A stretch of DNA of 64,000 nt, taken from positions 310,001 to 374,000 of the forward strand of contig CAWAMM010000004.1 in NCBI GenBank assembly GCA_963783145.1, read 5' to 3'. The notes beneath the pieces are model-generated. The model was not told the DNA's origin. It made no database searches and worked only from the letters and a program-made list of their open reading frames with translations. Made by a program: the position numbers and the translations under genes. The stretch comes from DATGKG01 sp963783145. GTDB lineage: Bacteria > Desulfobacterota > Binatia > Binatales > Binataceae. Below, piece by piece: positions 42,238 to 49,174 of this stretch. The first letter of the stretch is position 1. Every line of letters begins with the position of its first letter.

Positions 42238-42873
42238 ATGGCCAAGCAGGAAAACCTCGCCATTCAGCTCATACCTCCTCACGCTAGTTTGAAGACGCTC
42301 GCCGAGGCTGCGAAGGAATGCCGCGCCTGTGATTTGTGGAAAAACGCGACCCAGACCGTGTTCGGCGAGGGCGCCGCGCATGCGTCCTTGATGTTGGTCG
42401 GCGAGCAACCCGGCGACAAAGAAGACCTCGCAGGAAGACCGTTCGTCGGTCCGGCCGGAAAGCTGCTCGACAAGGCGCTGGCCGCGGCGCGCATCGATCG
42501 GAAACGGATCTACATCACCGGCGCGGTCAAGCACTTCAAATGGGAACCGCGCGGCAAAGTGCGTATCCACAAGAAGCCCAACGGCAAGGAGATCGCGGCC
42601 TGCCGCCCGTGGCTCGATGCGCAGATCCTCGCGATTCGGCCCAAGGTGATCGTGCTGATGGGAGCCACCGCGGCGCAGGCGGTGCTAGGCAGGAATTTCC
42701 GCGTCACGCAGCATCGCGGCGAGTTCATCGAGGCGGAAAGTCCATATCCGCACGAGGTAACGGCGACGGTGCATCCCTCATCGATCCTGCGCGCGCCCGA
42801 CGAGGAGATGCGGCATCAGCAGATGGAGGAGTTTATCGAGGATCTGCGCCTGGTTTCGCGCCGGCTCGCATAA
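42238..42873 (+). CDS. UdgX-type uracil-DNA glycosylase
   Basis: A 211-residue iron-sulfur uracil-DNA glycosylase. Motif A is VGEQPGDKEDLAGRPFVGP (about 54-72, with GEQPG). The distinctive UdgX loop is present as GKVRIHKKP (about 106-114). In mycobacterial UdgX the His of this loop makes a covalent bond to the uracil site in DNA, so a suicide-type activity is expected here (His111). The C-terminal motif is VHPSSILR (about 178). Candidate cluster cysteines are C28, C31 and C122; a fourth is not obvious. The usual loop reads KRRIH, here VRIH. It stands alone on its strand, divergent from ecsC. Confidence 0.9.
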   Translation: MAKQENLAIQLIPPHASLKTLAEAAKECRACDLWKNATQTVFGEGAAHASLMLVGEQPGDKEDLAGRPFVGPAGKLLDKALAAARIDRKRIYITGAVKHFKWEPRGKVRIHKKPNGKEIAACRPWLDAQILAIRPKVIVLMGATAAQAVLGRNFRVTQHRGEFIEAESPYPHEVTATVHPSSILRAPDEEMRHQQMEEFIEDLRLVSRRLA

Positions 42874-42878
42874 GGATG

Positions 42879-43187
42879 CTAGCGCTCTGAAGAGAGGTCG
42901 GCATCGCGGCGGATGCGGCGCACGTGGATCTGTTTTTCGCGCTTGCGGGTTTGCGCAATATCGTAGGCGGACTGCATTCGCATCAGGGTGTCCATCTTCA
43001 CGCCGAATGCCTTCTCGATTCGTATCGCCATCTCGCCGGACAGCGCAGCCCTGCCGTTAAGCAAGCTGGACAGAGTGGGGCGCGAAACCCGCAGCGCGTC
43101 GGCAGCTGCGGTAACTGAAAGACCGGCCGGCTTAACGATTTCGGTCCGAATAAAGTCGCCTGGATGAGGAGGATTTTTGATGGACAC
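42879..43187 (-). CDS. higA: HigA-family antitoxin
   Basis: A 102-residue XRE-type helix-turn-helix antitoxin. It begins NPPHPGDFIRTEIVKPAGLS, the standard HigA opening, with the HTH at about 24-60 (VTAAADALRVSRPTLSSLLNGRAALS) and MAIRIEKAFGVKMDTLMRMQ after it. The tail is basic. It lies downstream of its toxin, the inverted order typical of higBA, with 18 bases between them. It should bind HigB and repress the operon. Confidence 0.9.
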   Translation of the reverse strand: MSIKNPPHPGDFIRTEIVKPAGLSVTAAADALRVSRPTLSSLLNGRAALSGEMAIRIEKAFGVKMDTLMRMQSAYDIAQTRKREKQIHVRRIRRDADLSSER

Positions 43188-43205
43188 GAAATGGTCTCCT
43201 GTCGG

Positions 43206-43496
43206 CTAGTGGTAATCTTCAAGGTTGACGTCGCAAATTTCCCACTCGGCAAAATTGATGCGAAAGGTCAACCGGAGATTGCGTGTTACGCTCAGGCTCC
43301 AAGTGCCCTTGCGATCGCCGGTTAAGGTGTGAACCTTCCAAACGGCGAGCGCGCGCAATTCCTCAGGGTCCTGCATGTTATCGAGGTAGCCCAGCATTTT
43401 TCGCAACTTGTCCACGTTCTCAGGAGGCACGCCCTTCGCGCTGTCGTCGGTGTAGAGGCGCTCCAGCCCTTTGTGGGCGAAGTTCCGAATATTCAC
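43206..43496 (-). CDS. higB: HigB-family RelE-type toxin
   Basis: A 96-residue mRNA interferase of the RelE/HigB fold. Recognised text: FAHKGLERLYTDDSAKGV, LRALAVWKVHTLTGDRKGTWSLSV and RLTFRINFAEWEICDVNLEDYH, the last being the standard HigB ending. The start is a GTG (43496). The toxin gene precedes the antitoxin gene. It converges with no gene on the other strand. A third and separate RelE-like or PIN toxin of the window, unrelated to yoeB and vapC in position. Confidence 0.9.
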   Translation of the reverse strand: MNIRNFAHKGLERLYTDDSAKGVPPENVDKLRKMLGYLDNMQDPEELRALAVWKVHTLTGDRKGTWSLSVTRNLRLTFRINFAEWEICDVNLEDYH

Positions 43497-43613
43497 CCAT
43501 CGATTGTAGCCTGTAGCTTAACACTTATCGATGAGAAAAGATAAGCGAAGTTACACTCGCCAGTCTCCCCTCACTGGATGGCGTCGTAAGCTCGGCCGGG
43601 CGGGAGGAGGGTT

Positions 43614-44165
43614 CTACTCAGTCATGGCGGCTTGAGGCACTGCGGGAGGCGACTCGAGCGGGGCCGCAGCGGCCGCGGTCGAGGGCCGAGGGCAGCGGCA
43701 ATCCGCACCAATCGAAAGGATCAGCATCCCCTGCTCATAGCGCGGGCCACCGACCATCAGCACGCCATGATTGCGCAACTTGAGCTCGGTCGTCATCAAC
43801 GGCTGCTCGCCCTGAAACAGGATCAGCTCCATCAGAATCATGTCGCCGTCCATCCCGCGCGGTTCCACATGGAGAATGCGCCCGCCCGGGAGGTTGAACA
43901 GGATCAGCGTACCGATCGGGGTCTGCTGCTCCTGATGGTTCACCAGGTGAAAGGTGCTGTAGCTGAAGAGCGAGTGCAGACGCGGCGCCATCGGAGTCAA
44001 CTGCGGATCGACCCCTTCATTAGTGTCGGAAGCGACGACTGAATCGACGCGAAAACCGATCTTTGGTGGACTGGCCGAAGACCCCGCCCACATACGACCG
44101 ACGGCCACGAAGCTGAGTGCCATCGTGGCGGCGACGGTCAGAATCCCCCATCTTTTCTGTAACAT
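43614..44165 (-). CDS. Exported protein downstream of the anti-sigma factor gene
   Basis: A 183-residue protein with an N-terminal signal or anchor (MLQKRWGILTVAATMALSFVAVG). The body has beta-rich segments (TFHLVNHQEQQTPIGTLILFNL, MILMELILFQGEQPLM) and a late GADCRCPRP pair. An Ala/Pro-rich tail follows. No domain is recognised. It starts nine bases beyond the anti-sigma gene on the same strand, so it belongs to the polA-sigma-anti-sigma transcript. It may be a target or partner of the envelope stress system. Confidence 0.75.
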   Translation of the reverse strand: MLQKRWGILTVAATMALSFVAVGRMWAGSSASPPKIGFRVDSVVASDTNEGVDPQLTPMAPRLHSLFSYSTFHLVNHQEQQTPIGTLILFNLPGGRILHVEPRGMDGDMILMELILFQGEQPLMTTELKLRNHGVLMVGGPRYEQGMLILSIGADCRCPRPSTAAAAAPLESPPAVPQAAMTE

Positions 44166-44173
44166 GCTTAAGG

Positions 44174-44794
44174 CTATTTATCCGTTGGCAGCCAAATTAC
44201 CGTGGTGCCGTTTTCGGGTTCGCTCCACACTGCGGTCGTCGGATATTCCGATTCAAGTTTCTTGATGACAGTATGCGAATCGCCCGACCCACCAGACGCC
44301 ATCTGCTGCGGCTCCGTTTCCGTCGGTACTACCGCCCGAGTGCTCTCCTGGTCGGTGGTCGTCGATGCGAGGCTGGGCGCGTTCGAGGTTTGCACCTTAG
44401 CCAGCGGCGCAATCGGGCCGCCGATCCCCATGTCGCGGCGCAAGTACGGCGTCAGCACCAGCGCGGTGATGACGGCCACTGCGCCGGCCATCGATACCAT
44501 CGCGAAGGCTGCGGCCCATCGCTCGTTGAGTTCCTCGAAGAACGCGCCGATCCGTTCGCGCAGCGGCACCTTAAGTTCCGCAATGCGCGCGTCGACGCCG
44601 GCGGCGAAGCCGGTCAGCGGCGGGATGGTGATGATCTCGCGCAGCTCGCGTCCGACCGCGGAGTAATCGCCGAGGAGCTCTTCGCATGAATTGCAGGTCG
44701 CCAAGTGGCGCGCGACCTCCTGCATCTCATGAGGCTCGAGTTCGCCGTCTTCGAAGGCTCCGAGTAGTAGGGATATCTGGTTGCAGTCACTCAT
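44174..44794 (-). CDS. Anti-sigma factor with zinc-finger (ZAS) domain
   Basis: A 206-residue membrane-anchored anti-sigma factor. The N-terminal ZAS motif is visible as H-x3-C-x2-C in ARHLATCNSCEELLGDY (about 28-44), with upstream HEM. One transmembrane helix (about 95-116, AFAMVSMAGAVAVITALVL) separates it from a periplasmic Thr/Glu-rich tail. It should hold the ECF sigma factor encoded 47 bases upstream until an envelope signal releases it. The periplasmic domain has no recognised sensor fold. Confidence 0.88.
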   Translation of the reverse strand: MSDCNQISLLLGAFEDGELEPHEMQEVARHLATCNSCEELLGDYSAVGRELREIITIPPLTGFAAGVDARIAELKVPLRERIGAFFEELNERWAAAFAMVSMAGAVAVITALVLTPYLRRDMGIGGPIAPLAKVQTSNAPSLASTTTDQESTRAVVPTETEPQQMASGGSGDSHTVIKKLESEYPTTAVWSEPENGTTVIWLPTDK

Positions 44795-44841
44795 AAGCTT
44801 TCTTCATGGGACCGGTTGAGCTTGACGTACATAAGCTTCAT

Positions 44842-45444
44842 TTAATTTGACGCGAAATCCTTCAAAATACTTCGAAGTTTGTTGCGCGCATAATGCAGCC
44901 GACTCATCACCGTACCCCGCGGACACTGTAGCACGTCGCTGATCTCGTCGTAGGATAGCCCTTCTACTTCGCGCAAAAGTACCACGGCGCGATGTTCCGG
45001 GGTCAACTCCTCCAGGGCGTCCTTCAGTCTGCCTCCCAGTTCGGTCTGACTGGCGATGCGATACGAGTCACCCTCGCCACTGGGCATCCGGCGCATCTCA
45101 TTCTCGGCATCCTCGCCGCGCAGGACGTTATAACGGCCTTCGCGGCGCCAGAAATCTATCGAGAGGTTAGCCGCGATCCGATACAGCCAGGTCGAGAAGC
45201 TGGAGCGCGATTCAAAATTTTTCAGGTTCTGGAACGCGCGTACAAAGGTCTCCTGCGCCAGCTCCAGGGCGTCATCTTGATTGTGCACTACCGCCAATGC
45301 GACGCCGACCACTCTGCGCTCATAGCGCTGGACCAGAACACTGAAGGAATCGCGGTCTCCTTCGCGTGCCTTCGCAATGAGTTCGGCCTCGTCGCCGTCC
45401 TGACGGCTCTTCGTCCTCAGTCGGTTAGACGGGGTAGACGCCAA
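44842..45444 (-). CDS. ECF-type RNA polymerase sigma factor
   Basis: A 200-residue group 4 sigma factor (RpoE-like). Region 2 reads FSVLVQRYERRVVGVALAVV and DALELAQETFVRAFQNLKNFESRSSFSTWLYRIAANLSIDFWRR (about 30-95), and region 4 reads LTPEHRAVVLLREVEGLSYDEISDVLQCPRGTVMSRLHYARNKLR (about 145-190). The start is apparently a TTG at 45444 with AAGG upstream, since no ATG in this frame lies nearby. It begins 32 bases after polA on the same strand, so polA may read through into it. It would direct an envelope or stress regulon. No autoregulatory promoter was identified. Confidence 0.92.
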   Translation of the reverse strand: MASTPSNRLRTKSRQDGDEAELIAKAREGDRDSFSVLVQRYERRVVGVALAVVHNQDDALELAQETFVRAFQNLKNFESRSSFSTWLYRIAANLSIDFWRREGRYNVLRGEDAENEMRRMPSGEGDSYRIASQTELGGRLKDALEELTPEHRAVVLLREVEGLSYDEISDVLQCPRGTVMSRLHYARNKLRSILKDFASN

Positions 45445-45476
45445 GAAATTCAGCCTTGTTTGGGTTCATCAGGTTG

Positions 45477-48068
45477 TCAGGTTTCCTCAGAGGTAAGTTG
45501 AGCCCAGTTCGGTCCCCATTTGAGATCAGCCTTCAGGGGAACCAGGAGTTCGGCCGCCCGCTCCATCTCGCCTTTGGCAATTTCCTTAACGACAGCGAGG
45601 GATTTGGCTTCGACCTCGATCAGCAATTCGTCATGCACCTGGAGCAGCATTCGAGCCTTGAGACTACGGCGTTTTAGCTCTCCGGCCAACTTGATCATGG
45701 CCACCTTTATCAAATCCGCCGCAGTGCCCTGAATCGGCGTATTAACCGCGATTCGCTCCGCCTGCGCCCGCGCACCGCCCTCGGGCGACCGCAGCTCGGG
45801 AAGATAGCGGCGTCGTCCATACATGGTGGCAACGAAGCCGGTTTCGCGCGCCTTCGCCAAAGTTTCGTCGATAAACGCGCGCACTCCCTCGAGGCGCTCG
45901 AAGTAGCGCTTGATATATGACGAAGCTTCACCCAGCGGTATTCCGAGTTCGCCCGCGAGGCGCGATGGACCCATCCCATAAATGATGCCGAAGTTGATAA
46001 CCTTTGCGATGCGACGAGCATTGGCATCCACCGTATCCCGAGTCAGCCCCAACAACTCGACTGCCGTGCGGATGTGGATATCCTCGCTGCTGCGAAAAGC
46101 GCTGGTTAATGTTGGATCTTTTGACAGATGCGCCAGCACTCGCAGGTCAATCTGCGAATAATCTGCCGAGAGCAAGACGCTTCCTTTCTCCGCGACGAAT
46201 GCGCGCCGGATGCGCATCCCATCCTCGGTGCGGGTCGGGATATTCTGCAGATTCGGGTCGCTGGAGCTAAGCCGTCCCGTCGCCGTCAGCGCTTGGTGAA
46301 AAGTCGTGTGAATCCGGCCCGTTTTCGGGTCGATGAGCTCCCCGAGCGCGTCCGAGTAGGTCGACTTCAGCTTGGTGACCGACCGATATTCCATCAGCTT
46401 GCGCGGCATTGGATGGACCGCCGCGAGCTTCTCCAGCGTGTCGACATCGGTCGAGTACCCGCTCTTGGTCTTCTTTAGCCCCTTTACGGTCAGCTTAAGA
46501 TGATTAAACAGAACATCGCGAAGCTGAATCGGTGAGTTGAGGTTGAACTCGCGCCCAGCCAGCTCGTAGCACTCGCGCTCCAGCTTGGCGGCCTCCGCGC
46601 CGAATTCCTTCGAGATGGTTTTAAGCGCGGCTGCATCGACCGCGATGCCGGTTTCCTCCATCTCATCGAGGACCTTCGCGCATGGCATCTCGATATCGTT
46701 GAAAAGCGGCATCAGCCCGTCGCGTTCGAGCTTCGGCAGCAGCGCGAGCCGCAGCGCCGCGACAATCGCGGGTTCGGCGCCGCTAGGGGCGCCACCAGAC
46801 AGCCCTGCCAGATGCTCATGATAAAGGTCGCCGAGGTTCGGCTCCGGCTTGCCGGAGTTCACCAGAAACCCGGCCATCATCGTGTCGAAGTCCACTCCCG
46901 CGAGGCGAATCTGGAATGGCGACAGCTTGCGCAGATGGGTCTTGAGGTCGTGGACTTCCTTGGGCGGCGAGGCCTCATTGAGCAGCGGCGCGGTTCTGCC
47001 GATGAGATGCGTATCGAAGAGAAAGGTTTTCGCCTCGCCGGAAATTTTCAGTTGCGCGGCGCCGATCGCATTCGCGCTGAGGTTCAACGATAGCCGCGGC
47101 GCGCGCTTCAGTTCCTCGAGCGCGGCGGAAAGCGTCTCCTCGGTGACCTCGATCTCCTCGCCCGCGCGAACGGGAATCGCCACCTCCGAGGGCGTCAGCT
47201 CCTGGAGTAGCGAGTTGAACTCCAACTCGCGCAGCAGCTCCGACAGCGCCTTCTCATCGATAGTATCCCACGCGAAATCCTCGGGGCCGAGGTCGAGCGG
47301 CACCTCGCAGTCGATCGTCACCAGCTTGCGCGCCAGCATCGCATCGTCACGATGCTCGGTGAGCAGCGCGGCGACCTTTTTGGCGCCGCGAATCTTCTTC
47401 GATTCCTCCACCTTGCCGAGATTGGCATACAGATTGTCGAGGCTGCCGAATTCCTGGATGAGCGCGGACGCGGTCTTCTCTCCAACGCCTGGCACGCCCT
47501 TGATGTTGTCGATCGAATCGCCCATCAGGGCCTGGATGTCGATGAGGTTCCGGGGCTCGACGCCGAAGCGCTCGCGCACCTCTTTCACGCCGGTGGATTT
47601 GTCGCGCATCGGATCCCATAGCCGCACATGAGGCCCGACCACCTGCATGAAATCCTTATCGGCCGTGATGATCACAGAATCGATCTTTTTCTTGACTCCG
47701 GCGGTCGCGAGGGTCGCGATGACGTCGTCGGCCTCATAGCCTTCGCGCACGATGCGCTTGATGCGGAACGCGTCGATGACCTTATAGATGTACGGAATCT
47801 GCACCTGCAGATCGTTGGGCGTCTCGGAGCGATTGGCCTTGTAGTCGGTGAAGAGATCGTCGCGGAAGGTTCGCTTGGGCGAATCGAAAATCGCGCCGAT
47901 ATAGCTCGGATGCTGCTCCTTGATCAACTTGAGGAACATCCGGATGAAGCCGTAGACCGCGTTGGTCGGCATCCCGCGCGAGTTGTTGAGGGGAGGGAGG
48001 GCGAAGAAGGCTCGAAAGATGTAATTCGAGCCATCGACCAGAAAGAGTTGCCGCCGCTCCTCGACCAT
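45477..48068 (-). CDS. polA: DNA polymerase I, proofreading domain apparently inactive
   Basis: An 863-residue repair polymerase. The 5'-nuclease domain is intact (1 to about 290: LVDGSNYIFRAFFALPPL, ITADKDFMQ, DSIDNIKGVPGVGEKTA). The middle 3'-5' exonuclease region lacks the expected DxE pair: the corresponding strand reads LSLNLSANAIGAAQLKIS, so no proofreading is predicted. Polymerase motifs: A is DYSQIDLR (636-643), B is RRIAKVINFGIIYG (about 685-698) and C is QVHDELLIE (His812-Glu814). Motif A has Asp at 641, where the near-invariant residue is Glu, the dNTP steric gate (E710 in E. coli). It heads a cluster with an ECF sigma factor system. Confidence 0.95.
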   Translation of the reverse strand: MVEERRQLFLVDGSNYIFRAFFALPPLNNSRGMPTNAVYGFIRMFLKLIKEQHPSYIGAIFDSPKRTFRDDLFTDYKANRSETPNDLQVQIPYIYKVIDAFRIKRIVREGYEADDVIATLATAGVKKKIDSVIITADKDFMQVVGPHVRLWDPMRDKSTGVKEVRERFGVEPRNLIDIQALMGDSIDNIKGVPGVGEKTASALIQEFGSLDNLYANLGKVEESKKIRGAKKVAALLTEHRDDAMLARKLVTIDCEVPLDLGPEDFAWDTIDEKALSELLRELEFNSLLQELTPSEVAIPVRAGEEIEVTEETLSAALEELKRAPRLSLNLSANAIGAAQLKISGEAKTFLFDTHLIGRTAPLLNEASPPKEVHDLKTHLRKLSPFQIRLAGVDFDTMMAGFLVNSGKPEPNLGDLYHEHLAGLSGGAPSGAEPAIVAALRLALLPKLERDGLMPLFNDIEMPCAKVLDEMEETGIAVDAAALKTISKEFGAEAAKLERECYELAGREFNLNSPIQLRDVLFNHLKLTVKGLKKTKSGYSTDVDTLEKLAAVHPMPRKLMEYRSVTKLKSTYSDALGELIDPKTGRIHTTFHQALTATGRLSSSDPNLQNIPTRTEDGMRIRRAFVAEKGSVLLSADYSQIDLRVLAHLSKDPTLTSAFRSSEDIHIRTAVELLGLTRDTVDANARRIAKVINFGIIYGMGPSRLAGELGIPLGEASSYIKRYFERLEGVRAFIDETLAKARETGFVATMYGRRRYLPELRSPEGGARAQAERIAVNTPIQGTAADLIKVAMIKLAGELKRRSLKARMLLQVHDELLIEVEAKSLAVVKEIAKGEMERAAELLVPLKADLKWGPNWAQLTSEET

Positions 48069-48126
48069 GATCGTCTCAGGTTATCCGAGGCGGCAGGGAA
48101 AATGAAATCGTGGACGATCCAGGTAG

Positions 48127-48146
48127 GGGCGGTTCGCGAACCGCCC
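48127..48146. repeat. REP-like palindrome, left copy
   Basis: A perfect 20-base palindrome with half-site GGGCGGTTCG, inside the left direct repeat of the transposase element. The flanking GTAG on the left and GCAA on the right give it an orientation shared with the right copy and opposite to the copy inside the gene. Confidence 0.8.
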
Positions 48147-48248
48147 GCAAGGACGTGGCGATGTGAGATCCTTCCCGATTGCCCCATCGGTTGGAAAGCG
48201 TCAGAGGATTCTTTGCGGGATGCAAACTGTAAACCGATTGAGGCGTCA

Positions 48249-48773
48249 ATGAGTAGCGCGATACCTCGCCGACGCAGCGTGCGTTTGGACGGATACGATT
48301 ACTCCTCTGAGGAATTATATTTCGTAACCATCTGCACCGATGGTCGCGCGCCTCTCTTCGGGGAAATCATCGATGGCGAGATGATCCTTAACGCGTCAGG
48401 ATCGATCGTCGATGGGATCTGGCGGACGATGTTCCGCGTCTCGGAGGATTCGGAAACCTGGATTGTGATGCCGAATCACCTTCACGGAATTATTGCCATT
48501 GGCGATATCGCTGCGGGCGGTTCGCGAACCGCCCCTACGAAGAAACCGCTCGGGCGATGGGTGGGAGCGTTCAAGACCGCGTCGACGAACCGCATCAATG
48601 AAGTTCGCGAGACCACTGGCTCGGTCATCTGGCAGCGAAGCTTCTATGAACACATCATTCGAGACGAGAGATCGCTGGAGCGGATAGTGGCCTATATTCG
48701 GGATAACCCAATGCGCTGGGGCACCGACCCCGAAAATCCGGAGGCCTGCAAGCGCGGCAATTCCTCCTCGTAG
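48249..48773 (+). CDS. REP-associated tyrosine transposase (RAYT, IS200-like Y1 family)
   Basis: A 174-residue Y1 transposase. The HUH motif is in MPNHLHGIIAIGD (about 77), and the candidate catalytic Tyr is in RSFYEHIIRDERSLERIVAYIRDNP (about 137). Before it come the LDGYDYSSEELYFVTICTDGR strand and the linker PLGRWVGAFKTAST. The segment AAGGSRTAPTKKP (about 89-101) is encoded by an inverted copy of the REP-like palindrome, so a repeat has inserted in frame. The ATG at 48249 precedes the domain. It may process REP-like repeats, and it looks intact. Confidence 0.88.
   Translation: MSSAIPRRRSVRLDGYDYSSEELYFVTICTDGRAPLFGEIIDGEMILNASGSIVDGIWRTMFRVSEDSETWIVMPNHLHGIIAIGDIAAGGSRTAPTKKPLGRWVGAFKTASTNRINEVRETTGSVIWQRSFYEHIIRDERSLERIVAYIRDNPMRWGTDPENPEACKRGNSSS
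48515..48534. repeat. REP-like palindrome inside the transposase gene
   Basis: A perfect copy of the 20-base palindrome, inverted relative to the flanking copies, since it is followed by CCTACG where they are preceded by GTAGG. It encodes the GGSRTAP region of the transposase without breaking the frame. Confidence 0.8.
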
Positions 48774-48793
48774 GGGCGGTTCGCGAACCTCCC
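48774..48793. repeat. REP-like palindrome, right copy
   Basis: The third copy, same orientation as the left one, with one mismatch in the right half (CTCCC for CGCCC). It starts one base after the transposase stop codon TAG, which itself belongs to the repeat. Confidence 0.8.
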
Positions 48794-48811
48794 GCAACGA
48801 TGTGGCAACAG

Positions 48812-49033
48812 CTAGATCCTTCCCGATTGCCTCATCGCAGCGGGTCGGCCCGTCATCATCCTACGCAGCGTCCGGCGGGTCACGCCAAGCAACATCGTGA
48901 TTTTACTGACGGTGCGTCGACCAGATTCGAACGCCCGGTAAAGCATCCTCGCCGGACATGAGTCCTCGGGCAGGTAGCTTCTCCCTAGCGATATTGCTCC
49001 AAATTTCCTCGATAACCCATTGATGCACCTTAT
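48812..49033 (-). pseudogene. Possible remnant of a helix-turn-helix regulator gene
   Basis: On the minus strand an open stretch of about 73 codons without a good start reads like protein, including LPEDSCPARMLYRAFESG, SKITMLLGVTRRTLRRMM, and ends with TAG inside the right direct repeat of the transposase element. The second segment resembles a helix-turn-helix of the Fis or XRE type. It may be the 3' part of a regulator cut by the insertion or deletion. No family search was possible and the composition alone is the evidence. Confidence 0.3.
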
Positions 49034-49174
49034 TCAGCAGTAAAAATTGACTGATTCGCAGAAATCATCTTGGACTCGCTTTATTCTTCATTTATATGCT
49101 AATAGGCGTGTAACTCGGCTGGTTATTCTTCTGTTTCGCTGAGGCCACGACATACGCACGGGAGGGAGAATGGA
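49034..49174. other. AT-rich promoter region of the secreted Cys-rich protein
   Basis: An AT-rich stretch (49070-49110 with ATTTATATGC) lies upstream of the gene at 49175. The start is preceded by GGGAGGGAG, a strong ribosome binding site. With the remnant at 48812-49033 this completes the stretch between the transposase and the next gene. No other element was seen. Confidence 0.45.

Larger units (their letters stand above)
48123..48837 (+). mobile_element. REP-associated transposase element flanked by direct repeats
   Basis: A transposase gene (48249-48773) is bracketed by two direct repeats of about 65 bases, 48123-48190 and 48770-48837. Each begins GTAGGGGCGGTTCGCGAAC and contains AGATCCTTCCCGATTGC before CATCG. 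Each repeat carries a REP-like palindrome. The right repeat contains the transposase stop codon. The left copy lies about 55 bases upstream of the polA start, so the insertion sits in the polA promoter region. Single-strand Y1 transposases of this class act on such palindromes. Confidence 0.75.

Noticed and set aside
48920..48970. A tRNA-like TTCGAAC loop on the minus strand
   Set aside because: The flanking bases do not form a five-pair T stem, and no anticodon arm or acceptor stem could be found. No other tRNA was recognised in the window.
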